DNA of 19,302 nucleotides from NCBI GenBank assembly GCA_019242065.1, contig JAFAWJ010000392.1:1-19302 (forward strand), given 5' to 3'. Shown here one piece after another: positions 6,210 to 14,331 of this stretch (within the stretch, counting starts at the first letter, position 1; each line of letters opens with the position of its first letter). Under the pieces are notes generated by a model. That model ran no database searches and was not told the DNA's origin. It worked only from the letters and a program-made list of their open reading frames with translations. The DNA is from Chloroflexota bacterium. GTDB lineage: Bacteria > Chloroflexota > UBA6077 > CF-72. The position numbers were made by a program, and so were the translations under genes.

Positions 6210-8347
6210 GGCTGCTTTCCCTTCAACACAATCAGCGCGTCGGCAGCGACCACGCCTTCACCTTCGGGAAGTACCAGGAGCGGATTAATGTCCAGTTCGG
6301 CAAGCTCGTCCTCCAGCTGCACCGCCAGGTGCGAAACCGCCACCAGCGTCCTCGACAGCGCGTCGACGTCCGCCGCCAACCGCCCCCGATACCCGTGCAG
6401 CAGTCGCGCGCCCTTCAGCGAGCCGATCATCTCCCGTGCCTCGTCCATATGAATCGGACACCGCCGCAGACTCACGTCCTGGTACACCTCCACCAGCACC
6501 CCGCCAATCCCGAGCAGCAGCATCGGCCCGAGCTGCGCATCACGGTCGACGCCGACGATCACCTCGACGCCGTTGGTGACCATCTCCTGCACCAGCACGC
6601 CGTCGACATGGGCGCCGCCGTCGAAGGCGCGCGCCCGCGCCATCACGTCGTCAAACGCCATACGGACCTGCGCCGCGTCCGACAGTCCGAGGCGCACCAC
6701 CCCCGCCTCGCTCTTGTGCAGGATGTCAGCCGAGTCCGCCTTCAACACCACCGGATACCCGATCGCTTCGGCCGCCTCGATAGCAAGCTCAGCCGATGCG
6801 GCGCGCACCTCGCGCGTCGCGCGCACGCCCCACGCCTCCAGCACGCGCTTGCTCGCATATTCGGACAAGACCCGCCCATCATGTTCGGCGAGCCCAGCCT
6901 TCACCGCGCGTTGGTCCGCCGTCATCGCCGGCGCACTCGCGAATCCGCTGCGCTGGCGCGCTTCCCGCCAGGTGTGGTACTGGAGCAAGCTTCGCAGGCC
7001 GCGCGCCAGGCCGGCCGGCGTGTAAAAGATCGGCATTGCCGCCGACTTCAGCCGCGGCAACGCGCTCTGATCGCCGCGCGCGCCCGTCCACATATACACC
7101 AGGTTCTTGCTCGAGCGCTCCCGCAGGTCAATGGCTTCTTCGGCCCGCGCCTCCGACCCCGCGCTGGCAACCACCAGCGTCCCAACCGCCGGCTGATCGA
7201 TCATCGACTCCACGATTTTCGGAAAATCCTCGCGCATGAGAAAGCCGGTCAGGTCGGCCGGATTTGCCGCCCAGCCGAAATCCTGAATGATCCCGTTCAG
7301 GTCCGCCCGGGTCTTGTCGGTCAGTGGCGGCAACTCGAGTCCAGCCGCGCCCAGCATGTCAGCCGTCAACGAGCTCACGCCGCCGGAATGTGAGACGACC
7401 GCGATCCCCGGCTGAACGGGCTTCTTGCTCTGCGCCAGTAGCTGGGCGACCTCCAGCAGCTCGTCATAGTCCTGCACGCGGGTGACGCCGTACTGCGCGC
7501 ACATCGCGTCGAAGCGCGCGTCCGAGCCCGTCAACGCGCCGGTGTGCGAGCCCGCCGCACGTGCGCCGGACTCCGACCGACCGATCTTGATCAACACCAG
7601 CGGCTTGCCGGCATCCGCGGCCAGTTTGGCGACCTCCACGAACTTCTCGGCGGTGCGCAGACCCTCGATGAATCCGGCGATCACGCGCGTCTCGGCATCG
7701 TCAAGCAAATAGCGCACGTAATCCGCGAACTCCAGGTCCGCCTCATTGCCGGTGGAGATGATGTAGCTGTACCCGATACCCGCGTCAGCCGCGCGCGTCT
7801 GCAGCGGACCGAACGCCGTCGCGCCACTCTGACACACCAGCCCGATGGCCCCCGCGACAGATGCGGTCGCGGCATTCAGGCCCGACGCCATCGGCCAGAT
7901 GTCGTCCTTGATGTTGGCCACGCCCAGGCAATTCGGTCCGCTGACGCGCAGGCCGGTCTCAGTCGCAAACGCCGACAGGCGCTCCTGCAGTTGCCTCCCT
8001 TCAGCCGTGCCCCGCTCCGCGAAGCCCGCGGAAATGACGATCGCGGAACCGGCGCCCTTGCGGTGCGACGCCTCCAGCACACCCATCACCTGGTCGTGCG
8101 GCACGATGACGCCCACCAGGTCTGGCGCCTCCGGCAGCGCGTCGATCGTCGGATAGCACGTGACGCCGCTCAGTTCGGTGTACCTGGGATTGACGGGATA
8201 CACGCGCACGCGGTCTTTCGACCGCAGCATGGCGGCCAGGAAGCGTCCCCCGTACTGCAGGCGCGGCGTTGCTCCCACCACCGCCACCGAGCGGGGGTGG
8301 AGCATCGTATGGATGGCTGTCTGCCCGCTGTCGGCGCAGGCGCTCAC
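6206..8347 (-). CDS. Acyl-CoA synthetase, NDP-forming (fused alpha/beta type)
   Basis: The 713-residue protein matches the fused ADP-forming acetyl-CoA synthetase/Pat-like superfamily. An N-terminal CoA-binding Rossmann domain (HPRSVAVVGAT, 17-27; VSGPNCLG, 135-142) is followed by succinyl-CoA ligase-like domains and a C-terminal ATP-grasp domain from about residue 485 (GYPVVLKADS, ILHKSEAGVV, DINPLLV). The phosphohistidine loop is present at GSHTGALTGSD with His268. It should make a CoA thioester from a carboxylic acid and a nucleoside triphosphate (or run in reverse to conserve energy) in the cytoplasm. There is no GNAT domain, so it is not a Pat-type acetyltransferase. The GTG start overlaps the upstream amidohydrolase stop (GTGA), and its own stop overlaps the first CitE-like gene in the same way. 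The likely role is to activate the acid released upstream for lyase cleavage; the acid is unknown. Confidence 0.92.
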   Translation of the reverse strand: MSACADSGQTAIHTMLHPRSVAVVGATPRLQYGGRFLAAMLRSKDRVRVYPVNPRYTELSGVTCYPTIDALPEAPDLVGVIVPHDQVMGVLEASHRKGAGSAIVISAGFAERGTAEGRQLQERLSAFATETGLRVSGPNCLGVANIKDDIWPMASGLNAATASVAGAIGLVCQSGATAFGPLQTRAADAGIGYSYIISTGNEADLEFADYVRYLLDDAETRVIAGFIEGLRTAEKFVEVAKLAADAGKPLVLIKIGRSESGARAAGSHTGALTGSDARFDAMCAQYGVTRVQDYDELLEVAQLLAQSKKPVQPGIAVVSHSGGVSSLTADMLGAAGLELPPLTDKTRADLNGIIQDFGWAANPADLTGFLMREDFPKIVESMIDQPAVGTLVVASAGSEARAEEAIDLRERSSKNLVYMWTGARGDQSALPRLKSAAMPIFYTPAGLARGLRSLLQYHTWREARQRSGFASAPAMTADQRAVKAGLAEHDGRVLSEYASKRVLEAWGVRATREVRAASAELAIEAAEAIGYPVVLKADSADILHKSEAGVVRLGLSDAAQVRMAFDDVMARARAFDGGAHVDGVLVQEMVTNGVEVIVGVDRDAQLGPMLLLGIGGVLVEVYQDVSLRRCPIHMDEAREMIGSLKGARLLHGYRGRLAADVDALSRTLVAVSHLAVQLEDELAELDINPLLVLPEGEGVVAADALIVLKGKQP

Positions 8348-9498
8348 GCGACCGCTTCAGGCACGCGCGCCGACAGGCCGTAGAGTCGATCGGCGTTGTC
8401 CACCAGCACGTGCTGTCGCTCGTGTTCGGGCACACCGGCGAAGCTGGTCCCAATGGTGTCCCAGCTGCGCGGCCAGGTCGAGCTGGCCTGCGGAAAATTC
8501 GTCTCCCACAGGATATTGTCCAGACCGATGTACGCGCGCAGGTCAATCCCCGCACGATCGAAGCAGCCAGTCAGATAACACTGACGGCGGAACAGCTCCG
8601 ACGGTCGGATTTCCCCCGCCTCGAGTTGCAGCCGCTGACGCTCGAACTCGTGGTCGGCCAGCTCCAGCTCATACGCGCCCCACCCGAGTGAGCTCTCGGC
8701 GAAGACCACCTTGAGCCCGGGATGGCGGACCAGGATGTGCGAATACAACACGTTTGAAAACACCGAGATTGCCGCCAACGGCCGGTTTACCACGCTCAGC
8801 GCCGCTTGCAGCGCCGGCGACAGCTCCGGATACAGCGGAAACTCCAGCCGCGCGCTCGACCCGGAGTGAAAGCACACCGGCACCTGCAGCTCTTCGCACA
8901 CGCTCCAGATCGGATCGTAGATCGCCTCGTTGACGTGCGGCAGCTCGCGCGCGAGCATCGGCGTGGCGGGGAAGATCACGCCGCGGTGCCCCCTGGCAAC
9001 CGCGCGCCGGATCTCGGTCACACCAGCTTCGATGGGCGCCAGCGGCACCAGGCACTGGGGCACGAAGCGGGGACTGACGCTGGCCCATTCTTCGATAAGC
9101 CAGTCGTTATACGCCTGGACGCACGCCACCTCCAGCTCCGGGTCCTCCAGTTGGCCGAAGGTCTCGCCCGCCATGCCCGCAGCCGTTGGATACAGCACGC
9201 TGACGTCCACGCCGTCGGCGTCCATGGCCTTCAGCCGCTCAGCCGGATCGTACGCCGGCGAGGGGACGTCCGCCCAGCGCGCCGGCGCCGCGGCACGGTC
9301 AGGCAGGAGCGCGCCCACCGATCCGCGACCGGTGAGCGGCAGCGCCCGGCCGTCCACCACCCACCCCTCGACGCCGTCGGACTGAACGACGTGCGGAATC
9401 CGGTCGCCCCACGTCGTCTTCGACATCCGCTCCTCCCAGACGCGCGGATGCTCCAGCACATGATCGTCGACGCTGATCAGACCGTACTTCAGGTCCAC
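8344..9498 (-). CDS. Amidohydrolase-2 family protein with substituted metal ligands
   Basis: This 384-residue TIM-barrel protein belongs to the amidohydrolase-2 group (ACMSD-like decarboxylases, hydratases and hydrolases). It shares its opening (KYGLIS, then DDH at 11-13) and overall plan with the upstream gene, so the pair are paralogues. The barrel histidine is seen in VCFHSGSS. In the C-terminal motif the paralogue has WESDFPH, but this protein has WETNFPQ: the expected metal Asp is Asn334 and the following His is Gln337. Metal content or chemistry is probably altered, or it acts as a partner subunit. The GTG at 9498 is supported by AGGAGG 8 nt upstream. The stop overlaps the acyl-CoA synthetase start. 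The family call is firm; the reaction is unknown. Confidence 0.88.
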   Translation of the reverse strand: MDLKYGLISVDDHVLEHPRVWEERMSKTTWGDRIPHVVQSDGVEGWVVDGRALPLTGRGSVGALLPDRAAAPARWADVPSPAYDPAERLKAMDADGVDVSVLYPTAAGMAGETFGQLEDPELEVACVQAYNDWLIEEWASVSPRFVPQCLVPLAPIEAGVTEIRRAVARGHRGVIFPATPMLARELPHVNEAIYDPIWSVCEELQVPVCFHSGSSARLEFPLYPELSPALQAALSVVNRPLAAISVFSNVLYSHILVRHPGLKVVFAESSLGWGAYELELADHEFERQRLQLEAGEIRPSELFRRQCYLTGCFDRAGIDLRAYIGLDNILWETNFPQASSTWPRSWDTIGTSFAGVPEHERQHVLVDNADRLYGLSARVPEAVA

Positions 9499-9506
9499 TC
9501 GACGCT

Positions 9507-9512
9507 CCTCCT
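9507..9512 (-). promoter_or_regulatory. Strong ribosome binding site overlapping the upstream stop codon
   Basis: AGGAGG on the minus strand, 8 nt before the GTG at 9498, shares bases with the TAG stop of the preceding amidohydrolase gene (TAGGAGG). It fixes a GTG start and ties translation of the two paralogues together. Confidence 0.75.
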
Positions 9513-10674
9513 ACAGCTTGTAGAGGCGCATGGCGTTGCCGTACAGCAGTTGCTTGCGCTCGGCCTCCGGCACGTCCCCCATCGCGCGGTCCACAAAGCG
9601 CCACGACTCGGGGTACGTCGAGGTCGAATGCGGAAAGTCGGATTCCCACATGATGTTGTCCAGGCCAACCTTGTGGCGCTGCTGGACTCCCACCGATTCG
9701 TACCAGAAGTCGACGTGCACCTGACGATGGAATAGCTCGCTCGGCCGCATCGCGCGACCCTCGGTCCACAGATGGCGCCGCTCCCACTCGTGGTCGCACG
9801 CCTCGAGGATGTAGTTCACCCAGCCCAGACCCGTCTCGGCGCACACCCAGTGCAGCCGCGGGTACATTTCAGGCAGGCCCGAGAACAGGAGGTTGGTGAT
9901 GAGCTGCGCCTGGACCGCGAAACTCCCGGACGAGCCGGCCGCCTGGCCCTGCGTCTGCGTATAGCCCTTCCAGCGCGGCACGCTCAAGCTCATCCCCGCG
10001 CCAGCGTGCCAGTGGACTGGCACTTCGAGCGACTCGCACGCGGCCCACAACGGATGCCAGTACGGGTCGTTGAAGTGCTTCAGGCTCTTGTTGGCATGAT
10101 GCGGCTCGCCGACCATCACGATGCCGCGATGCCCCAGGCCGACTGCCCGCTCCACTTCGGCGACGGTGGCCTCGATGCCACTCAGGTACGGAATGATGGC
10201 CAGCGGAACGTAGCGATCGCTGACCTGGACCCATTCGGCGAGCGCGTCGTTGTACGCGCGCACGCAGTCGAGCTCGAAATCGGCGTCGCCCTGAAAGAAC
10301 GTCGTGCTCTGGATCGGGTCGTTGGGAAACACCACCTCCGCATCCAGTCGATCACGGTCGAGGGCGTGCAAGCGTTCGACTGGATCGTAGACCTGACGCG
10401 GCACCTGCTCCCAGCGTTGTGGAAAAGTCCGTCGTAGCGGATCGTCCATCACCGTCGGACAGTTGACCACCCCCCTGTTGCCGACCATCTGGCCATTCAC
10501 GAACCAGCGCTGCACCGGGTAGTCATACGCAATGGCCATGTGCTCGCGCTTGGTGGTGTCCTCGAGATGAGGAATGGCATCTCCCCACTTCTCTTTCGAC
10601 ATCCTGCTGGTGAACGCGTCCTTGTCCAGCTGGGCATGCGAATCACAACTGATCAGACCGTATTTGATGTTCAC
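9511..10674 (-). CDS. Amidohydrolase-2 family protein (metal-dependent TIM-barrel)
   Basis: From the GTG at 10674 this is 387 residues. The start MNIKYGLIS mirrors the next gene's MDLKYGLIS, and GGGAG sits 10 nt upstream, so the longer reading from 10806 is rejected. Amidohydrolase-2 landmarks are DSH (11-13), VPVHWHAGAG on a central strand, ETGLGW, and WESDFPHSTSTYP with Asp346 and His349 as expected for a metal-bound member. Relatives decarboxylate, hydrate or hydrolyse carboxylated rings and open-chain enol acids. It is the first gene of the nine-gene minus-strand run and lies about 100 nt downstream of the helicase gene's stop, so an operon promoter may sit in that gap, although I see no convincing one. 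Its substrate would define the pathway and cannot be read from sequence. Confidence 0.9.
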   Translation of the reverse strand: MNIKYGLISCDSHAQLDKDAFTSRMSKEKWGDAIPHLEDTTKREHMAIAYDYPVQRWFVNGQMVGNRGVVNCPTVMDDPLRRTFPQRWEQVPRQVYDPVERLHALDRDRLDAEVVFPNDPIQSTTFFQGDADFELDCVRAYNDALAEWVQVSDRYVPLAIIPYLSGIEATVAEVERAVGLGHRGIVMVGEPHHANKSLKHFNDPYWHPLWAACESLEVPVHWHAGAGMSLSVPRWKGYTQTQGQAAGSSGSFAVQAQLITNLLFSGLPEMYPRLHWVCAETGLGWVNYILEACDHEWERRHLWTEGRAMRPSELFHRQVHVDFWYESVGVQQRHKVGLDNIMWESDFPHSTSTYPESWRFVDRAMGDVPEAERKQLLYGNAMRLYKL

Positions 10675-10684
10675 CGTAGTGACG

Positions 10685-10689
10685 CTCCC
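10685..10689 (-). promoter_or_regulatory. Ribosome binding site setting the GTG start at 10674
   Basis: GGGAG on the minus strand lies 10 nt before the GTG at 10674. This start gives the same N-terminal sequence as the paralogue at 9498. Confidence 0.6.
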
Positions 10690-10776
10690 GCCCCGGCAGT
10701 CTACACCCGCCACGGCCAGCCAGGTCGAGCCAGGCTGCCTGAGCCCACCGAACGCCCCCGAGCTCGATTCCAGCGT

Positions 10777-10801
10777 GTCATCCTGTGCGTAGCGAAGGAC
10801 C
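10777..10801. repeat. Widespread-type intergenic repeat (LRYAQDD-coding motif)
   Basis: The plus strand reads GTCATCCTGTGCGTAGCGAAGGACC. The minus strand of this stretch would encode LRYAQDD in one frame. From memory, near-identical 25-30 bp units (GTCATCCTGAGC.GAGCGAAGGA type) recur between genes in many unrelated bacteria and create spurious short peptides. Only one copy is seen here, so its repeat status rests on recall and not on this window. It overlaps the last codons and the stop of the helicase gene. Confidence 0.5.
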
Positions 10802-12433
10802 CGCAAGCTCGAACAACCCGAGCAACTCTGCGCGCGTGAGCGTCTCCTCGAGGTTCAGCGTCACGTCGTCCACGACTGCCTCGAACAGCCGCCGTTTGCG
10901 CTCCAGGACTGCCGCGATCCGCTCTTCCACCGTCTGCTCGCACGTGTAGGTGTAGACGTTGACCGGATAGACCTGCCCCAGCCGATGGCTGCGATCCTCC
11001 GCCTGGCGCTCCACCGACGGATTCCACCAGCGGTCGAAGTGAAACACGTACGAGGCATCCTGCAGGTTCAGGCCCACCCCACCGGCACGTAGCGACAGCA
11101 CCAGCACCGCATGACTCGCATCGTCTTTGAACGCGCCAATCGTCTGCTCCCGCTGGTCCAGGCTCATGTCGCCCGTCAACAGCAACGGCCGAAAGCGAAT
11201 CAGGCGCCCCACGATCGCCCGGGCGCCAAATGTCGCGTCCGTGAACTGAGTAAACACCAGCGCGCGATGCCCCTCGGCCACCAGGGTCGCCAGCCGTTCG
11301 TGCAGGTCGGTCATCTTGGCGGATTGCCCGCTCAGCGGATCGACATTGCACAGCTGCTTGAGGCGGGTGATCAGCTCCAGGACACTCTGGATCCGCAAGT
11401 CGGCGCCCTGCTCCCGCAGGGCATAGATACCCTCCCGCTCGGCGCGCTCGTAGCTAGCGCGCTGTTCCGGCCCGAGTCGCAGACTGACGGTGCTGGTCAG
11501 CTTGGGCGGCAACTGCGGCAGGACGTCGACCTTGCGCCGTCGCAACTGCACCGCGCGCTGGCGTTCGATCACCGCCGGACCGCCAAACAACCGTGTTGGA
11601 CCCTCGGCCGAGGGTGTCACGAACTCGAGGATGGACGCCAGCTCGTCGACGTTGTTCTCCAGCGGCGTGCCGCTGAGTGCCCAGGCACGCCGCCTTCGCA
11701 GACGCTTGCACACCCGACTGATGTGTGCCTCGCGGTTCTTGATCCGCTGTGCTTCGTCGAGCACGACGACGTCCCACAGACGCCGAAGTGGCGGGCATTC
11801 GGTACGTTCGGTAGCCTCTTCACGCAGCGTGTCGTAGCTGACCAGGTACGCCAGCGCCGGCGTCTGCCACTGCCACGCGCGCTCTGCGGCACCACCGTGC
11901 ACCGTAGACACCGTCAGCTCCGGTGCCCAGGCCGTAAGTGCCGCGCGCCACTGCCGCAGCAAACCCGCCGGCACCACGAGAAGGGCGGACTGGATGCGGC
12001 GCTGGAGAGCGAGAATCCGCAGTGCCGCGATGGCTTCGACGGTCTTGCCCAGGCCCGTATCGTCCGCCAGCAAAAGCGCATCCCGCGCCAGCAGCGCCAG
12101 CACACCGTCTACCTGGTAAGGGAACAGCGCGGCTGGCCATTCGATCGGTCCGACCGACATCAGCAAGAGCTCGGCTGGCGGCTGAAGCACGGCCGTGAGT
12201 CGTTTCCAGAGCGGCGCTGGCAGGCGCTCAGCCACACGCGCCGCTTCGCCTGAACGCCGCCCCGCCGTGGGTCCACGCCCCAGGGACATGTCACGCAGCA
12301 CTCGCAGCGAGAGATCGATACTCCCGAGCGGCCCTTCTTCCACGTCACCCACCTGTCGACTGGTGGCCGGCTCCCACGTCCAATCGCCGAGCAGCACCTG
12401 TGCGCTGTCTACCTGGACGTCGGTGTCTTCCAT
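10778..12433 (-). CDS. SNF2-family DEAD/DEAH helicase
   Basis: The 551-residue protein has the SNF2-type ATPase motor: FPYQVDGV (Q-motif region), Walker A DTGLGKT (125-131), LLVVPAGLLRQW, DEAQ (226-229), SGTPLEN (254-260), the second RecA domain with TQFTD, SLRAGGVGLNLQ, and QAEDRSHRLGQ (477-487). Such proteins translocate on duplex DNA or remodel protein-DNA complexes. About 100 N-terminal residues before the motor are unassigned, and no nuclease or chromatin-reader domain is visible. The ATG lies 25 nt inside the preceding gene, implying translational coupling. It closes the five-gene operon whose central member is a BrxD-like ATPase, so it is probably the motor of that system. The last residues (AGPSLRTG) come from the repeat at 10777-10801, so the native C-terminus may have been altered. 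Confidence 0.92.
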   Translation of the reverse strand: MEDTDVQVDSAQVLLGDWTWEPATSRQVGDVEEGPLGSIDLSLRVLRDMSLGRGPTAGRRSGEAARVAERLPAPLWKRLTAVLQPPAELLLMSVGPIEWPAALFPYQVDGVLALLARDALLLADDTGLGKTVEAIAALRILALQRRIQSALLVVPAGLLRQWRAALTAWAPELTVSTVHGGAAERAWQWQTPALAYLVSYDTLREEATERTECPPLRRLWDVVVLDEAQRIKNREAHISRVCKRLRRRRAWALSGTPLENNVDELASILEFVTPSAEGPTRLFGGPAVIERQRAVQLRRRKVDVLPQLPPKLTSTVSLRLGPEQRASYERAEREGIYALREQGADLRIQSVLELITRLKQLCNVDPLSGQSAKMTDLHERLATLVAEGHRALVFTQFTDATFGARAIVGRLIRFRPLLLTGDMSLDQREQTIGAFKDDASHAVLVLSLRAGGVGLNLQDASYVFHFDRWWNPSVERQAEDRSHRLGQVYPVNVYTYTCEQTVEERIAAVLERKRRLFEAVVDDVTLNLEETLTRAELLGLFELAGPSLRTG

Positions 12434-12996
12434 TGCGCGCTCGGCTCGAACGGTTGCGGACCGTACACCTCTTGCAGTCCAAGCGCCGCGCGCTCGAACG
12501 GCTCCAGCAGCAGGCTATGGGTAGCCAGGTGCTCGAACAGCCGTCGCTCGTGTGATCCGTCCTCGGGGGGCGCCGGCTGCCAGACAACGTGCAACGGGTC
12601 GCCCGAATCCTCCAGCACCTCGCCCGTCTCTCGGTCGACCTTTCGCACGGGCTCACGAACCCGCGCGACCGATAACTCGATCCTCAGGTCGAGACCAAAC
12701 AACTCGGCGCCGACCTCGCTCGCCAGACACACGAGCAGCCGCGGCTGCTGGCTGCACACGCTGAGCAGCGAACTTGTGAGCCGCCGGTCGGTATGCCGCC
12801 GCAGGTCCGCCGGCCGCCACAGGAAGGCGTGCGGGACTCGAACACGGTTGTAGCCGAACTCTAGCGGCTCGCCGCGCGCGCTCATCACGAACAGTGCACC
12901 CAGACAGCACGCATTGTCCGGCGACCGCTCCAGTTTCAGGAAGGCGGCGCTGCCCAATCCGTCAGCGTCGTCCACGTCGCCGAACGGGATAGGCAT
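12409..12996 (-). CDS. Uncharacterised 195-residue protein of the BrxD-like/SNF2 operon
   Basis: I do not recognise a named domain. The protein is soluble in character, with no signal peptide or membrane span. It has a conserved-looking N-terminal half (SAAFLKLERS, CCLGALFVMSARGEPLEFGYNRVRVP, HAFLWRPADLRR, then LTSSLLSVC and LLVCLASEV) and a charged middle with RKVDRETGEVLED. The pattern suggests a compact alpha/beta adaptor. The ATG at 12996 follows the BrxD-like ATPase stop by 9 nt, and the 3' end overlaps the helicase gene by 25 nt, so it is made with both. A bridge between ATPase and helicase is an inference from position only. Its length and motif order look like those of small proteins I associate with other BrxD-like ATPase clusters, but I could not check that. 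Confidence 0.8.
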   Translation of the reverse strand: MPIPFGDVDDADGLGSAAFLKLERSPDNACCLGALFVMSARGEPLEFGYNRVRVPHAFLWRPADLRRHTDRRLTSSLLSVCSQQPRLLVCLASEVGAELFGLDLRIELSVARVREPVRKVDRETGEVLEDSGDPLHVVWQPAPPEDGSHERRLFEHLATHSLLLEPFERAALGLQEVYGPQPFEPSAQWKTPTSR

Positions 12997-13005
12997 GTCC
13001 CCGGC

Positions 13006-14331
13006 TCAGTTAGCGTCGTCGTTGTTGTCGCCGACGGGATCTTCTGTGGATTCGAGCTCCGGTTGCTCGGTGTACTCCACCCGCACCCCGGTCGTCACCG
13101 TGTCGGGCATGTAGTCGGGATACAGTCGCATGAGATCCCACTCGTTGATCCAGCGGCGCACGTACTGGCGAATGCGCGTGGTGGACAGCTGTTCCCCGGC
13201 GCCAACATCCGGCGGGTTCCACCCGAACGCGCGCGCGTGCAGGATTCGGATCTCCTCACGAGTGCGCTCGAGCATCGCTCGGTCTGGACCGCGCAGGCGC
13301 ACCGGTTCGCGCACGAGCATGCGCATGCCCTGCTCCGCCTGGGCGGCTAACCTGGCATCCGCCTCGTTACCCGTTGCGCGCAGCTTGCCCGGCACGCGCT
13401 CCAGGTCGCCCTTTTCCTGGAGAACAGCGGCGTCGAAGTCCGTAGTGATGGCAAAGGTGGCGGCCAGCCCTGGCATGCCAGCGGACTTCAGCTTCGCGCC
13501 CCAGCGCGCCAGCTCGGCGTACGACCGGGCGCGCTGCTTGAACGAGTAGCGCCCGACCAGCTCGACCTCGTCGAACAGGACAACCCAGCCGGTGTACCCA
13601 GCCGCCGAGATCAAACGCGCCAGAAACAGCAGCCGCTGGAGCGCGAGATCCCGCACCGGAACGCTCTCCAGTCGGTACGTCGTGCGCTCGCCAAGCTCAC
13701 GCAGCAGCGCTCGGGTCTCGGCAACGTTGAGAGGTTCGCCGCCCCAGAACGAGATGATGCGGTCACGCGTCTCGGGATCCTTCACCTGGTTATACAGAAA
13801 CAAGGTGGCGGCAAAGCGCGAGCTCAGCCCCACGTCCGACCGACTGACCCAGTGCGACAGGGCCGCGCTCTCCTGAGAATCCACGTCCAGATTGGCGGCA
13901 ATCTCGGTCACCGCCGACCCGCGCCGGCCGGGCACCACCGCGGAATCCACAGCCGCGCGGAACACACGTGGCAGGTCGTACAGCGGAGTTTCCTTGCTGA
14001 TCGTCACCCGACTGCACACGAAGTTGTCGTTCAGCGCGATGTGCTCGAGATACTCCAGCAGGTGAGACTTGCCAGTGCCAAAATCCCCGGCAACCAGCAG
14101 CCCAGGACTTGCGCGCCCGGCCTGTGAATCCTCGGCCAGCGTCTCCAGTTGCCGGCGAAATCGGGTCTCAACCTGGGCTTGTTGCGGACTGAGCAGCCGC
14201 ACCGCATCCCGATTCGGGACTCCGGCGCGCAGCGCCTCGATCGCCCGCCTGGCGTGAACCGGGTCGATCTCGAGCGGCGCCGCCACCGGTCTGAGCTCAG
14301 CAGGCGGTCGAGCTTCGAGTGGCTGACTCAC
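13006..14331 (-). CDS. BrxD-like (DUF2791) P-loop ATPase
   Basis: The 441-residue protein fits the BREX-system ATP-binding family (DUF2791, BrxD-like). Residues 27-46 (ARRAIEALRAGVPNRDAVRL) are the characteristic entry helix. Walker A is GDFGTGKS (82-89), followed by HLLEYLEHIAL, and Walker B is VVLFDE (250-255) with Asp254 and Glu255. The C-terminus is acidic (EDPVGDNNDD). In BREX type 2, BrxD accompanies PglX, PglY, PglZ and a helicase; none of PglX, PglY or PglZ occurs in this window. The GTG start overlaps the stop of the upstream degenerate homologue (GTGA), and an unknown gene follows after 9 nt. It should hydrolyse ATP, probably to load or remodel something on DNA. The family assignment is confident from motifs; membership of a true BREX locus is not supported. 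Confidence 0.88.
   Translation of the reverse strand: MSQPLEARPPAELRPVAAPLEIDPVHARRAIEALRAGVPNRDAVRLLSPQQAQVETRFRRQLETLAEDSQAGRASPGLLVAGDFGTGKSHLLEYLEHIALNDNFVCSRVTISKETPLYDLPRVFRAAVDSAVVPGRRGSAVTEIAANLDVDSQESAALSHWVSRSDVGLSSRFAATLFLYNQVKDPETRDRIISFWGGEPLNVAETRALLRELGERTTYRLESVPVRDLALQRLLFLARLISAAGYTGWVVLFDEVELVGRYSFKQRARSYAELARWGAKLKSAGMPGLAATFAITTDFDAAVLQEKGDLERVPGKLRATGNEADARLAAQAEQGMRMLVREPVRLRGPDRAMLERTREEIRILHARAFGWNPPDVGAGEQLSTTRIRQYVRRWINEWDLMRLYPDYMPDTVTTGVRVEYTEQPELESTEDPVGDNNDDAN

Noticed and set aside
6329..9735. Plus-strand open frames (6329-7393, 7544-8383, 8806-9735) opposite the synthetase and amidohydrolases
   Set aside because: They are antisense to well-supported genes, have low-complexity basic composition and show no motif.
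10731..10741. CAGGC-T-GCCTG inverted repeat as a terminator between the two operons
   Set aside because: The stem is five base pairs with a one-base loop and no T-run follows on either strand.
10675..10806. N-terminal extension of the first amidohydrolase to 10806
   Set aside because: The added residues begin with the repeat-derived peptide RVLRYAQDD and have no counterpart in the paralogue. The GTG at 10674 has a ribosome binding site and a matching N-terminus.
11111..12253. 380-codon plus-strand frame opposite the SNF2 helicase
   Set aside because: The helicase motifs on the other strand are unambiguous and this frame has no recognisable protein features.
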